A stretch of DNA of 64,000 nucleotides from Pseudomonas moraviensis (GCF_900105805.1 NZ_LT629788.1:310001-374000), one strand, 5' to 3'; numbered from the stretch's first letter, positions 36,501 to 45,228 are shown. Made by a program: numbers and translations. The notes: generated from the sequence alone by a model not told the origin.

Positions 36501-39059
36501 GTCGGCACCGGTAATTTTACCGGTTACGGCAATGCCTCAGACAACATCATCACGGGCGGGGCCGGTGCCGATACGCTGTCGGGCGGAGCAGGTGCTGACC
36601 AGTTCATCGGTGGCGCCGGTAACGATATCGTGAGTTATGGCGACAGCCCTTCGGGTGTGACGATCAACACCAAAACCGGGGTGAACTCCGGGATCGCTTT
36701 CGGTGATACATACGTCGGTATCGAGTTCCTGCAAGGTTCTGGCAGCAATGACACCTTTATCAGCGGCGAAGCTGCGGATCAGTTTTTCGGTTCGGGCGGC
36801 ACGGACACCATTGACTACTCCGGTTCGTCCAGCGGTGTGACGGTGAGTCTGGTCGGCGGTGTTGCAGGCGTGGGTGGCGATGCCCAGGGCGACAAGCTGT
36901 GGGAATTTGAAACGGTCATCGGCTCGTCTTTCAATGACGTCCTGACCGGGCAAACCACGGGCAATGTCCTGAACGGCGGCGCCGGCGATGACATCTACTA
37001 CGTCAACGGCACTTCGGTGAACGTGGTTGAAGCGGTCGGCGGCGGTGATGATGAAGTGCGTACTGTTTTGCTGAATCACACCTTGGCAGCCAACGTTGAA
37101 CGTCTTACTTACGTCGGCACCGGTAACTTCGTCGGTTACGGCAATGCCTCAGACAACATCATCACGGGCGGGGCCGGTGCCGATACGCTGTCGGGCGGAG
37201 CAGGTGCTGACCAGTTCATCGGTGGCGCCGGTAACGATATCGTGAGTTATGGCGACAGCCCTTCGGGTGTGACGATCAACACCAAAACCGGGGTGAACTC
37301 CGGGATCGCTTTCGGTGATACATACGTCGGTATCGAGTTCCTGCAAGGTTCTGGCAGCAATGACACCTTTATCAGCGGCGAAGCTGCGGATCAGTTTTTC
37401 GGTTCGGGCGGCACGGACACCATTGACTACTCCGGTTCGTCCAGCGGTGTGACGGTGAGTCTGGTCGGCGGTGTTGCAGGCGTGGGTGGCGATGCCCAGG
37501 GCGACAAGCTGTGGGAATTTGAAACGGTCATCGGCTCGTCTTTCAATGACGTCCTGACCGGGCAAACCACGGGCAATGTCCTGAACGGCGGCGCCGGCGA
37601 TGACATCTACTACGTCAACGGCACTTCGGTGAACGTGGTTGAAGCAGTTAGCGGCGGTGATGATGAAGTACGCACTGTTTTGCTCAATCACACCCTGGCA
37701 GCCAACGTTGAACGTCTTACTTACGTCGGCACCGGTAATTTTACCGGTTACGGCAATGCCTCAGACAACATCATCACGGGCGGGGCCGGTGCCGATACGC
37801 TGTCGGGCGGAGCAGGTGCTGACCAATTCTTCGGTGGCGATGGTTTTGACACGGTCAGCTACGTTGACAGCCTCACGGGCGTGACAATCAACTCCAAAAC
37901 CGGAGTCAGCACGGGTATCGCTGCCGCCGATTCCTACAACAGTATTGAACAGATCCGGGGCTCCAATTACGGCGATATCTTTGTCGGTAGTGCCGGCGTG
38001 GATCGTTTTGATGGTGGCAATGGCAACGACATTCTCAGCTTTGCTGGTGAGGATTCGGGCGTTACGCTGGATCTGAGTGCTGCGGTGCTTACCGGTATTG
38101 CGGCGGGGGATATCTATGCGTCGATCGAGGCATTCCAAGGTTCCGCCTATGCCGATACCTTCACTGGCTCCGCCGCCGTGAGAGAGACCTTTATTGGCGG
38201 CGCTGGTGCGGATAGTTTGATTGGTGTTGGGCGTGGAGACTCTGCCTGGTACGTCAATAGCTCCGATGCGGTACAGGTCAATCTGCTGACAGGTTTCGGC
38301 ACTGGCGGTGATGCCCAAGGGGACGCACTCATAAATATCGATAACCTTGTGGGCTCAGCCTTCAGTGACACCTTGACCGGTAATGCCTACGCCAACATGT
38401 TAGAGGGCGGTGACGGTAACGACGTCCTGTATGGCGGTGATGGCAATGACACTCTCTATGGTCATAGCTTCACGGATATTGGCGCCCTGACTGTACCTTT
38501 CTCGACGGATAATCAGGCTGATACCATCTATGGTGGTAACGGCGATGATTACATCATTGGGTATGTGCGTGATGTCGGTTCAGTTTTCTATGGCGAAGCC
38601 GGCAATGACAACATTACGGTCATTTCGGGTATCGCCGACGGGGGCGATGGCAATGACACGTTAATGGGCTTGGGTCATGGCTATGAGCTGCGCGGTGGTG
38701 CCGGTGCCGACAAGCTGTATCTGAGCGCTTCCGGTGACGGTTATGGTGGAGAGGGCAGCGATGCGTATTTTGTATCTTCCAAAACCATGGTCGCGATTTT
38801 CGATGACGGCACCACAGGGATCGATCTGGTCACTCTCAGAAACATCCAGAGTGTCAGCGATGTCCGGATCATGCAAAACGATCAGGGCGCCTACATCTTC
38901 AACGCCGCCGACCTGCAAAGCGGCAATCTGGACTCTGGCGTGTTCCTGAAAGACTGGTACAAGGGAGCCAACACCATTGAAACCTTCTACACCAACAACG
39001 GCGATTCCTTCACTATTCCGGTAGTGGGGCAGGCAATGACCGAGTCCGTGATGGGCTGA
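33582..39059 (+). CDS. Large RTX-like calcium-binding repeat protein
   Basis: A 1,825-residue secreted-type protein of low basic content. Residues ~7-120 have RTX nonapeptides (AGNDSLSGGDGNDLLDGGAGAD). From residue 117 a 204-residue unit repeats seven times (each beginning near DIYYVNGTSVNVVEAV), containing SDNIITGGAGADTLSGGAGADQF, DTIDYSGSSSGVTVSL and VGGDAQGDKL. Residues ~1410-1700 are more divergent RTX copies (GGDGNDVLYGGDGNDTLYG), and the last ~80 form a non-repeated tail (VFLKDWYKGANTIETFY) as in type I secretion substrates. There is no signal peptide. No ABC exporter genes are adjacent. The ATG follows AAGGAAG. A structural, adhesive or calcium-dependent surface role is inferred; no enzyme domain is seen. 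Confidence 0.85.
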   Translation: MAVINGTSGTDTLVGTSSADELYGVAGNDSLSGGDGNDLLDGGAGADVLNGGNGIDTASYASSTAGVTVNLTAGTGVGGDAQGDTLTSIEAVIGSAFNDILTAQASGNTLSGGAGNDIYYVNGTSVNVVEAVGGGDDEVRTILLNHTLATNVERLTYVGTGNFVGYGNASDNVITGGIGNDILMGGAGADQFIGGAGTDTVSYTDSPAGVTINTKTGVNSGIAAGDTYVGIEMLAGSGSNDTFISGATADQFDGSGGTDTIDYSGSSSGVTVSLVGGVLGVGGDAQGDKLWNFETVIGSSFSDVLTGQTTGNVLNGGAGDDIYYVNGTSVNVVEAVGGGDDEVRTVLLNHTLAANVERLTYVGTGNFTGYGNASDNIITGGAGADTLSGGAGADQFIGGAGNDIVSYGDSPSGVTINTKTGVNSGIAAGDTYVGIEMLAGSGSNDTFISGATADQFDGSGGTDTIDYSGSSSGVTVSLVGGVLGVGGDAQGDKLWNFETVIGSSFNDVLTGQTTGNVLNGGAGDDIYYVNGTSVNVVEAVGGGDDEVRTILLNHTLATNVERLTYVGTGNFVGYGNASDNVITGGIGNDILMGGAGADQFIGGAGTDTVSYTDSPAGVTINTKTGVNSGIAAGDTYVGIEMLAGSGSNDTFISGATADQFDGSGGTDTIDYSGSSSGVTVSLVGGVLGVGGDAQGDKLWNFETVIGSSFSDVLTGQTTGNVLNGGAGDDIYYVNGTSVNVVEAVSGGDDEVRTVLLNHTLAANVERLTYVGTGNFTGYGNASDNIITGGAGADTLSGGAGADQFIGGAGNDIVSYGDSPSGVTINTKTGVNSGIAFGDTYVGIEFLQGSGSNDTFISGEAADQFFGSGGTDTIDYSGSSSGVTVSLVGGVAGVGGDAQGDKLWEFETVIGSSFNDVLTGQTTGNVLNGGAGDDIYYVNGTSVNVVEAVSGGDDEVRTVLLNHTLAANVERLTYVGTGNFTGYGNASDNIITGGAGADTLSGGAGADQFIGGAGNDIVSYGDSPSGVTINTKTGVNSGIAFGDTYVGIEFLQGSGSNDTFISGEAADQFFGSGGTDTIDYSGSSSGVTVSLVGGVAGVGGDAQGDKLWEFETVIGSSFNDVLTGQTTGNVLNGGAGDDIYYVNGTSVNVVEAVGGGDDEVRTVLLNHTLAANVERLTYVGTGNFVGYGNASDNIITGGAGADTLSGGAGADQFIGGAGNDIVSYGDSPSGVTINTKTGVNSGIAFGDTYVGIEFLQGSGSNDTFISGEAADQFFGSGGTDTIDYSGSSSGVTVSLVGGVAGVGGDAQGDKLWEFETVIGSSFNDVLTGQTTGNVLNGGAGDDIYYVNGTSVNVVEAVSGGDDEVRTVLLNHTLAANVERLTYVGTGNFTGYGNASDNIITGGAGADTLSGGAGADQFFGGDGFDTVSYVDSLTGVTINSKTGVSTGIAAADSYNSIEQIRGSNYGDIFVGSAGVDRFDGGNGNDILSFAGEDSGVTLDLSAAVLTGIAAGDIYASIEAFQGSAYADTFTGSAAVRETFIGGAGADSLIGVGRGDSAWYVNSSDAVQVNLLTGFGTGGDAQGDALINIDNLVGSAFSDTLTGNAYANMLEGGDGNDVLYGGDGNDTLYGHSFTDIGALTVPFSTDNQADTIYGGNGDDYIIGYVRDVGSVFYGEAGNDNITVISGIADGGDGNDTLMGLGHGYELRGGAGADKLYLSASGDGYGGEGSDAYFVSSKTMVAIFDDGTTGIDLVTLRNIQSVSDVRIMQNDQGAYIFNAADLQSGNLDSGVFLKDWYKGANTIETFYTNNGDSFTIPVVGQAMTESVMG
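33930..37826 (+). repeat. Tandem 612-bp coding repeats in the RTX gene
   Basis: The start of the DIYYVNG segment recurs at about 33930, 34542, 35154, 35766, 36378, 36990 and 37602, exactly 612 bases (204 codons) apart. The first two units form a dimer whose first half is repeated without visible change at 35154-35808 (offset 1,224). Units 4 to 6 (IAFGDTY...FLQG type) differ from units 1-3 (IAAGDTY...MLAG type) and are almost identical to each other. The seventh unit breaks off near 37826. The near identity at DNA level, including silent sites, shows recent amplification or gene conversion. Confidence 0.93.
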
Positions 39060-39077
39060 CGAAGGTTGCAATGTTGA

Positions 39078-39113
39078 AACGGCGAGTCCCGTAATAGGGC
39101 CTCGCCGTTTTTT
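39078..39113 (+). terminator. Intrinsic terminator of the RTX gene
   Basis: AAACGGCGAG/CTCGCCGTTT stem with an inner CCC/GGG pairing, followed by T6. Confidence 0.88.
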
Positions 39114-39135
39114 ATGCCTGTGGTTTTTTCCATGC

Positions 39136-39180
39136 AAAAGAAACCCCCGACAAACAAGAAGTCTGTCGGGGGTTTCTTTT
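39136..39180. terminator. Bidirectional terminator between RTX gene and nrdA
   Basis: A perfect 17-bp stem (AAAAGAAACCCCCGACA with its complement) around an 11-base loop. A-run and T-run ends allow function on both strands. A further hairpin GATCCCAGGCGT/ACGCCTGGGATC at 39187-39216 precedes it on the nrdA side. Confidence 0.9.
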
Positions 39181-39225
39181 GCCTGAAGATCCCAGGCGTC
39201 TCGCAACGCCTGGGATCAGCTCAGC

Positions 39226-42120
39226 TTATTGGCAAGCTTCGCAATCCGGCTCGTCAATCGCGCAAGCCTTTGGCACTGGCGCCGGACCTGCCGGAGCGGC
39301 CAGGACCGAATCGTCGCCATGGTTGCCGCCGCTGGAAACAGCGTTCAGCTTGCCGGTGTTGATGGTCGACTTCTCGGTGCTGGTCGCGGCCAGGGCACGG
39401 AGGTAGTAAGTGGTTTTCAGACCACGGTACCAGGCCATGCGGTAGGTCACGTCGAGCTTTTTGCCCGATGCGCCGGCGATATACAGGTTCAGCGACTGGG
39501 CCTGGTCGATCCACTTCTGACGACGGCTGGCGGCGTCAACGATCCACTTGGTGTCCACTTCGAACGCGGTCGCGTAGAGCTCTTTGAGTTCTTGCGGGAT
39601 GCGCTCGATCTGCTGCACCGAACCGTCGTAGTACTTCAGGTCGTTGATCATCACCGAGTCCCATAGACCGCGAGCTTTCAGGTCGCGAACCAGGTACGGG
39701 TTGATCACGGTGAATTCGCCCGACAGGTTCGATTTCACGTAGAGGTTCTGGTAGGTCGGCTCGATCGACTGCGAGACGCCAGTGATGTTGGCGATGGTCG
39801 CGGTCGGGGCGATGGCCATGATGTTCGAGTTACGGATACCTTTCTGTACACGGGCGCGAACCGGTGCCCAGTCCAGGGTTTCCTTCAGGTCGACGTCGAT
39901 GTACTTCTCGCCGCGCTGCTCGATCAGGATCTGTTGCGAATCCAGCGGCAGGATGCCCTTGGACCACAGCGAACCGTTGAACGTCTCGTAGGCGCCGCGC
40001 TCGTCGGCCAGGTCGCAGGAGGCCTGGATCGCATAGTAGCTGACCGCTTCCATCGACTTGTCGGCGAACTCGACGGCAGCGTCGGAGCCGTAGGCGATGT
40101 GCTGCAGGTACAGAGCGTCCTGGAAGCCCATGATGCCCAGACCGACCGGACGGTGGCGGAAGTTGGAGTTCTTCGCTTGCGGCACCGAGTAGTAGTTGAT
40201 GTCGATCACGTTATCGAGCATGCGCACGGCGGTGTTCACGGTGCGTTGCAGCTTGGCGGTATCGAGCTTGCCGTCGACGATGTGGTTCGGCAGGTTGATC
40301 GAGCCCAGGTTGCAAACGGCGATCTCGTCCTTGTTGGTGTTCAAGGTGATCTCGGTGCACAGGTTCGAACTGTGGACCACGCCGACGTGCTGCTGCGGGC
40401 TGCGCAGGTTGCACGGGTCCTTGAACGTCAGCCATGGGTGGCCGGTTTCGAACAGCATGGACAGCATCTTGCGCCACAGGTCTTTGGCCTGGATGGTCTT
40501 GAACAGCTTGACCTTGCCCGGGTACTCGGTCAGCGCTTCGTAGTACTCGTAGCGCTCTTCGAAGGCTTTACCGGTCAGGTCGTGCAGGTCCGGTACTTCG
40601 GATGGCGAGAACAGGGTCCACTTGCCGTCATCGAAGACACGCTTCATGAACAGGTCAGGGATCCAGTTGGCGGTGTTCATGTCGTGGGTACGACGACGAT
40701 CATCACCGGTGTTCTTGCGCAGCTCGATGAACTCTTCGATGTCCATGTGCCAGGTTTCCAGGTAGGCACACACAGCGCCTTTGCGCTTGCCACCCTGGTT
40801 CACGGCCACAGCGGTGTCGTTCACCACTTTGAGGAACGGCACCACGCCTTGCGACTTGCCGTTGGTGCCCTTGATGTACGAACCCAGTGCACGCACTGGC
40901 GTCCAGTCGTTGCCCAGGCCGCCGGCAAACTTCGACAGCATGGCATTGTCGTGGATCGCGTGATAGATGCCCGACAGGTCATCCGGCACGGTGGTCAGGT
41001 AGCAGCTCGACAGCTGTGGACGCAGGGTACCGGCGTTGAACAGGGTCGGGGTCGAAGCCATGTAGTCGAACGAGGACAGCAGGTTGTAGAACTCGATCGC
41101 ACGGTCTTCTTTCTGCTTCTCTTCGATCGCAAGACCCATGGCCACGCGCATGAAGAAGATCTGCGGCAGTTCGAAACGCACGCCATCCTTGTGGATGAAG
41201 TAACGGTCGTACAGGGTCTGCAGGCCGAGGTAAGTGAATTGCTGATCGCGTTCGTGGTTGATCGCCTTGCCCAGTTTTTCCAGGTCGAAGGTGGCCAGCA
41301 CAGGGTTCAGCAGTTCGAATTCGATACCTTTGGCGATGTAGGCCGGCAGTGCCTTGGCGTACAGGTCGGCCATTTCGTGATGGGTGGCGCTTTCGGCGAC
41401 TTCGAGGAAGTTCAGGCCTTCGGCACGCAGGGTGTCCATCAGCAGGCGGGCGGTGACGAACGAGTAGTTCGGCTCGCGCTCGACCAGGGTACGGGCGGTC
41501 ATTACCAGGGCGGTGTTGACGTCGGTCAGGGCCACGCCGTCGTACAGGTTCTTCAGGGTTTCGCGCTGGATCAGGTCGCCGTCGACTTCTTCCAGACCTT
41601 CGCAGGCCTCGGTGACGATGGTGTTCAGGCGGCCCATGTCCAGCGGCGCGAGGCTGCCGTCGGCGCGGGTGATGCGGATCGACGGGTGTGCATTGACGGC
41701 TGCTTCGGCCGGGGCGTGGGCAGCGCGCTCTTTCGAACGGCCGTCACGGTAGATCACGTAGTCACGCGCGACTTTCTGCTCGCCGGCGCGCATCAGGGCC
41801 AGTTCGACCTGGTCCTGGATTTCTTCGATGTGGATGGTGCCACCCGATGGCATGCGACGCTTGAAAGTCGCGGTGACCTGCTCGGTCAGGCGTGCAACGG
41901 TATCGTGGATTCGCGACGAAGCGGCAGCGGTGCCGCCCTCAACTGCGAGAAACGCTTTGGTGATAGCGACGGTGATCTTGTCATCGGTGTAAGGAACGAC
42001 AGTGCCATTACGCTTGATCACGCGCAGCTGGCCAGGCGCGGTGGCTGCCAGATCCGAAGTCGAATCGGCGGCCTGCGGCAAGGTGCCCTGCGGGTTCTCG
42101 CGAGTTGTGTCGGTTTGCAT
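39226..42120 (-). CDS. nrdA: Ribonucleoside-diphosphate reductase class Ia, alpha subunit
   Basis: A 964-residue catalytic subunit making dNDPs. The start MQTDTTRENPQG (42120) follows GGAG 11 bases upstream. Two ATP-cone domains are visible: residues ~28-115 (LRVIKRNGTVVPYTDDKITVAI) and ~135-225 (SIRITRADGSLAPLDMGRL), as in P. aeruginosa NrdA. Catalytic segments are SSCYLTTVPDD and NLCTEITLNTNKDEIAVCNLGSINLP (N-x-C-x-E and redox Cys). The C-terminal CEACQ supplies the thioredoxin-reactive pair. nrdB, usually nearby, is absent from the window; the RTX gene is convergent downstream. Confidence 0.97.
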   Translation of the reverse strand: MQTDTTRENPQGTLPQAADSTSDLAATAPGQLRVIKRNGTVVPYTDDKITVAITKAFLAVEGGTAAASSRIHDTVARLTEQVTATFKRRMPSGGTIHIEEIQDQVELALMRAGEQKVARDYVIYRDGRSKERAAHAPAEAAVNAHPSIRITRADGSLAPLDMGRLNTIVTEACEGLEEVDGDLIQRETLKNLYDGVALTDVNTALVMTARTLVEREPNYSFVTARLLMDTLRAEGLNFLEVAESATHHEMADLYAKALPAYIAKGIEFELLNPVLATFDLEKLGKAINHERDQQFTYLGLQTLYDRYFIHKDGVRFELPQIFFMRVAMGLAIEEKQKEDRAIEFYNLLSSFDYMASTPTLFNAGTLRPQLSSCYLTTVPDDLSGIYHAIHDNAMLSKFAGGLGNDWTPVRALGSYIKGTNGKSQGVVPFLKVVNDTAVAVNQGGKRKGAVCAYLETWHMDIEEFIELRKNTGDDRRRTHDMNTANWIPDLFMKRVFDDGKWTLFSPSEVPDLHDLTGKAFEERYEYYEALTEYPGKVKLFKTIQAKDLWRKMLSMLFETGHPWLTFKDPCNLRSPQQHVGVVHSSNLCTEITLNTNKDEIAVCNLGSINLPNHIVDGKLDTAKLQRTVNTAVRMLDNVIDINYYSVPQAKNSNFRHRPVGLGIMGFQDALYLQHIAYGSDAAVEFADKSMEAVSYYAIQASCDLADERGAYETFNGSLWSKGILPLDSQQILIEQRGEKYIDVDLKETLDWAPVRARVQKGIRNSNIMAIAPTATIANITGVSQSIEPTYQNLYVKSNLSGEFTVINPYLVRDLKARGLWDSVMINDLKYYDGSVQQIERIPQELKELYATAFEVDTKWIVDAASRRQKWIDQAQSLNLYIAGASGKKLDVTYRMAWYRGLKTTYYLRALAATSTEKSTINTGKLNAVSSGGNHGDDSVLAAPAGPAPVPKACAIDEPDCEACQ

Positions 42121-42481
42121 GGGGGGTGGTCTCCACATTCTCTATGTTTGTTTGGCACCGTCATGGTGCTCACCGTTCTGTACCGAAGCACTGCAACCGA
42201 CGGGCGTCGGCATTACAAACTTCGGAACAGTAGGAAAAAGGCTGCAACGCCGCATCCTTGCCGAAGTTTTGGTCGTGAGCCGAAGCTCGCTACCGGATTC
42301 CTTCGCGGGTGACAGTCATGACTGCAACACCCATACCGTTTTGTCCGTTTCGGACCAAATAAAACGGTGCCATCCGCCAGTGCGGTTCGGACTTGAAAAA
42401 ACTCGTTCGTTCTACCGGAAACTGGCCATAAAGCACTTGAGTTTCAGGTCTGAAATGTGGTTGGGCGATTTTGACGAAAAC

Positions 42482-42524
42482 CCCATATGTAGGGTCTGCG
42501 TTTTCGCGGTGCTACAAGATAATG
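42482..42524 (-). promoter_or_regulatory. Tandem NrdR boxes upstream of nrdA
   Basis: On the minus strand, CATTATCTTGT (42514-42524) and CTACATATGGG (42482-42492) match the core CwAtATaTwGt of NrdR boxes at 9 and 8 of 11 positions. Their centres are 32 bp apart, three helical turns, as in known paired boxes. NrdR represses RNR genes when dATP is high. Confidence 0.65.
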
Positions 42525-42554
42525 CGTTTCAGGGGAGGATTGCAACGTACTACC

Positions 42555-42563
42555 TGTGGATAA
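42555..42563 (-). promoter_or_regulatory. DnaA box upstream of nrdA
   Basis: TTATCCACA read on the minus strand is a perfect DnaA recognition sequence, 31 bases upstream of the NrdR boxes. DnaA is known to control nrdAB in E. coli; here it is inferred. Confidence 0.6.
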
Positions 42564-42877
42564 GCCTGTGCGTAATTTGTGTAAGAAACAGGGAAAACGC
42601 GTGTAGGCCGCGAACCTGCTGAGCCAGACCGTTTGTCACTGTTTTTTTGCCTGGAAAAACGCTTCAGCGGTTTTTTAAGGGCGCGAACCCTACCACAGAA
42701 TTCCGCCTTGTCCGAACGCATTTACCGACTTGTTTTCCGGGTGACCGGCGTTTATACAATCGCTGGGTGCACGGGCATTTTTATCCTCCCGAAACATGAC
42801 AAATGAACGGGAGGAGGGACCGCGTTCATTCAGCACAGCCTTCTCATATCAATAAAAACAGCAAGCAGAGGTCACCG

Positions 42878-43600
42878 GTGGAGCAACAAACCTGGCAGGT
42901 ATTGATCGTCGAGGATGACCAGCGACTGGCCGAGCTGACCCGCGATTACCTGCAAGCCAATGGCCTGCGCGTGGAGATCGAAGGCAACGGTGCGCTGGCG
43001 GCGGCGCGGATCATCAAGGAGCAACCGGATCTGGTGATCCTCGACCTGATGCTGCCCGGCGAGGATGGCCTGAGCATTTGCCGAAAGGTGCGCGACCGGT
43101 ACGACGGGCCGATCCTGATGCTCACCGCGCGCACCGACGACGCCGATCAGATCCACGGCCTCGACCTCGGTGCCGACGATTACGTGTGCAAACCGGTGCG
43201 CCCGCGCTTGTTGCTGGCGCGCATCCAGGCGTTGCTGCGACGCAGTGACACACCCGAGCCGGTCGCGGAAAAATCCCGTCGCCTGCAATTCGGTCCGCTG
43301 GTGGTCGACAACGCGTTGCGCGAAGCCTGGTTGAGCGACAACGGCATCGAGTTGACCAGCGCCGAGTTCGACCTGCTCTGGCTGCTGGTCTCCAACGCCG
43401 GGCGGATTCTTTCGCGCGAAGAAATCTTCACTGCCCTGCGCGGCATCGGCTACGACGGCCAGGATCGCTCGATCGACGTGCGCATCTCGCGCATCCGCCC
43501 GAAAATCGGCGACGACCCCGACCATCCGCGCCTGATCAAGACCATCCGCAGCAAAGGCTACCTGTTCGTCCCTGAAGCCTGCGCAGACCTGGCCCTGTGA
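42878..43600 (+). CDS. Response regulator, OmpR/PhoB family (RstA-like)
   Basis: A 240-residue regulator. The GTG at 42878 (MEQQTWQVLIVEDDQRL) with AGAGG ahead is preferred to an ATG at 42803. REC: ED at about residues 12-13, DLMLPGEDG (phosphoacceptor), KPVRP. The C-terminal winged helix contains LTSAEFDLLWLLVSNAGRILSREEIF and RSIDVRISRIRPKIGDD. It overlaps the kinase gene by four bases. The pair is in the position of an RstA/RstB-like system beside nrdA in P. aeruginosa. Confidence 0.93.
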   Translation: MEQQTWQVLIVEDDQRLAELTRDYLQANGLRVEIEGNGALAAARIIKEQPDLVILDLMLPGEDGLSICRKVRDRYDGPILMLTARTDDADQIHGLDLGADDYVCKPVRPRLLLARIQALLRRSDTPEPVAEKSRRLQFGPLVVDNALREAWLSDNGIELTSAEFDLLWLLVSNAGRILSREEIFTALRGIGYDGQDRSIDVRISRIRPKIGDDPDHPRLIKTIRSKGYLFVPEACADLAL

Positions 43601-45207
43601 ATTCGATTTTCCTGCGCATCTATGGCGGCATGTGCGCCGCGCTGATTCTGGTGGCGGTGCTTGGCGTGCTGGCGCTGAACCTGCTCAATCAGGTGCGCAG
43701 CGAGCAATACCGCGAGCGCCTGGCCCACGGCACGTTCTCGCTGATGGCCGATAACCTGCAACCGATGAACCAGACCGAGCGCCATCGCGCGCTGCTGGTG
43801 TGGGAGCGGCTGCTCGGTATTCCGCTGACGCTGAAGAAATTCGCCGAAACCGACCTCGATCTGGCCCAGCGCACCCGCGTGCTGCGCGGTCAGGCGCTGG
43901 TCGAGCAGACCGGGCCGCACGCGGCCAAGGTCTATCGGCTGATCAGTGAAAAAGAGCAGCTTGTACTGGTAGGAGAGGTGCAGCAGATCAGCGAGCAACT
44001 GGCTCGGGCGACTATTTACCTGCTCGCCGATGAACTGGTGCGGGTGCCGGTCGGCGAACAGCCCAGACGTCTGGCGCAGATAAAGCAGGAAAAGGGTTTC
44101 GGCTTCGATCTGCGGCTGGTCACGGTGAATGATGCCGACATGGACGAAGACCAGAGTCGCCGCGTGGCCGAGGGCGACACGGTGATGGCGCTGGGCAAGG
44201 GCGGTGATTCGATCCGCGTGTTTGCCGGCATGGTCGGTACGCCGTGGGTGCTGGAAATCGGCCCGCTGTATCAAATGAATCCGTACCCGCCGGAATGGCT
44301 GGTGCTGATCGCCGCGCTGGGGCTGACGCTGATCGGTCTCATCGTCTATTTATTGGTGCGTCAGCTTGAGCGGCGTTTGCGTGGTCTCGAAGCGGCGGCC
44401 ACGCGCATTGCCAAGGGCAGTCTGGAAACCCGCGTGCCGGCGCGTGGCGCCGACTCGGTCGGGCGTCTGGCATCGGCGTTCAATGGCATGGCTGAGCACC
44501 TGCAACAACTGCTGGCGATCCAGCGTGAACTGGTGCGCGCGGTGTCCCATGAACTGCGCACGCCAGTGGCGCGCCTGCGTTTCGGTCTGGAAATGATCGG
44601 CACGGCGACCACCCCGCAAGCGCTGGAGAAATACCGCGAAGGCATGGATCACGACATCGAGGACCTCGATAAGCTGGTCGACGAAATGCTCACCTACGCG
44701 CGACTGGAACAGGGCTCGCCAGCGCTGACTTTCCAGCGCATCGATCTGGATGCGCTGGTCAATCAGGTGATCGAGGAGCTGGCGCCGCTACGCGCCGAGG
44801 TCACGGTGCAGCGCGGTTTGTGCCTGTCATCCGCCGACAACGACGGCGCGTGGGTCGAGGCCGAGCCGCGTTATCTGCATCGGGCGCTGCAGAACCTGGT
44901 GGGCAACGCGATGCGCCATGCCCATTCACAGGTGACGGTGAGTTATCAGGTCGGCCAGTTGCGCTGTCGCATCGACGTCGAGGACGACGGACCGGGCGTG
45001 CCGGAAGTGGCGTGGGAGCGGATCTTCACGCCGTTCCTGCGCCTGGACGACAGCCGCACGCGGGCGTCGGGCGGGCATGGCCTAGGGTTGTCGATCGTGC
45101 GGCGGATCATTCACTGGCACGACGGCCGGGCGATCATTGGCAAGAGCAAGAGTCTGGGCGGGGCGTGTTTCAGTCTGAGTTGGCCGAGGAATCAGGAGCG
45201 CCGGTAG
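43597..45207 (+). CDS. Sensor histidine kinase (RstB-like), partner of the upstream regulator
   Basis: A 536-residue membrane kinase starting at GTG 43597 (GTGA overlap). TM1 at 9-31, a periplasmic sensor of about 190 residues (RstB-type ADNLQPMNQTERHRALLVWE), TM2 around 229-252, then HAMP, HisKA (RAVSHELRTPVARLR, the phosphorylated His) and HATPase (NLVGNAMRHAHS, DDGPGVP, GGHGLGLSIV). A REP doublet follows. Confidence 0.94.
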   Translation: MNSIFLRIYGGMCAALILVAVLGVLALNLLNQVRSEQYRERLAHGTFSLMADNLQPMNQTERHRALLVWERLLGIPLTLKKFAETDLDLAQRTRVLRGQALVEQTGPHAAKVYRLISEKEQLVLVGEVQQISEQLARATIYLLADELVRVPVGEQPRRLAQIKQEKGFGFDLRLVTVNDADMDEDQSRRVAEGDTVMALGKGGDSIRVFAGMVGTPWVLEIGPLYQMNPYPPEWLVLIAALGLTLIGLIVYLLVRQLERRLRGLEAAATRIAKGSLETRVPARGADSVGRLASAFNGMAEHLQQLLAIQRELVRAVSHELRTPVARLRFGLEMIGTATTPQALEKYREGMDHDIEDLDKLVDEMLTYARLEQGSPALTFQRIDLDALVNQVIEELAPLRAEVTVQRGLCLSSADNDGAWVEAEPRYLHRALQNLVGNAMRHAHSQVTVSYQVGQLRCRIDVEDDGPGVPEVAWERIFTPFLRLDDSRTRASGGHGLGLSIVRRIIHWHDGRAIIGKSKSLGGACFSLSWPRNQERR

Positions 45208-45228
45208 GTTGTGTGGTGGCAGGGCTGG

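Larger units (their letters stand above)
42121..42877. other. Long intergenic region between nrdA and the divergent response regulator
   Basis: 757 bases. On the nrdA side (minus) lies about 360 bases of likely untranslated leader, with a GAGC-TTCG-GCTC hairpin near 42285-42300. NrdR-like and DnaA boxes follow at 42482-42563. The promoter of the response regulator lies further on (TATACA near 42755). No gene is seen. Confidence 0.6.

Noticed and set aside
33930..37826. CRISPR-like periodic repeats
   Set aside because: The period is 612 bases, in frame, coding throughout, with no short spacers.
33909..38318. Series of minus-strand open frames of equal length at 612-base intervals
   Set aside because: They are complements of the repeated RTX units and reflect the repeat, not genes.
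39934..42312. 792-codon open frame on the plus strand opposite nrdA
   Set aside because: Shadow frame opposite a certain gene, no recognisable protein features.
42655..42676. Terminator-like sequence between nrdA and the response regulator
   Set aside because: The stem is only four base pairs before a mismatch, and no transcript is known to end there.
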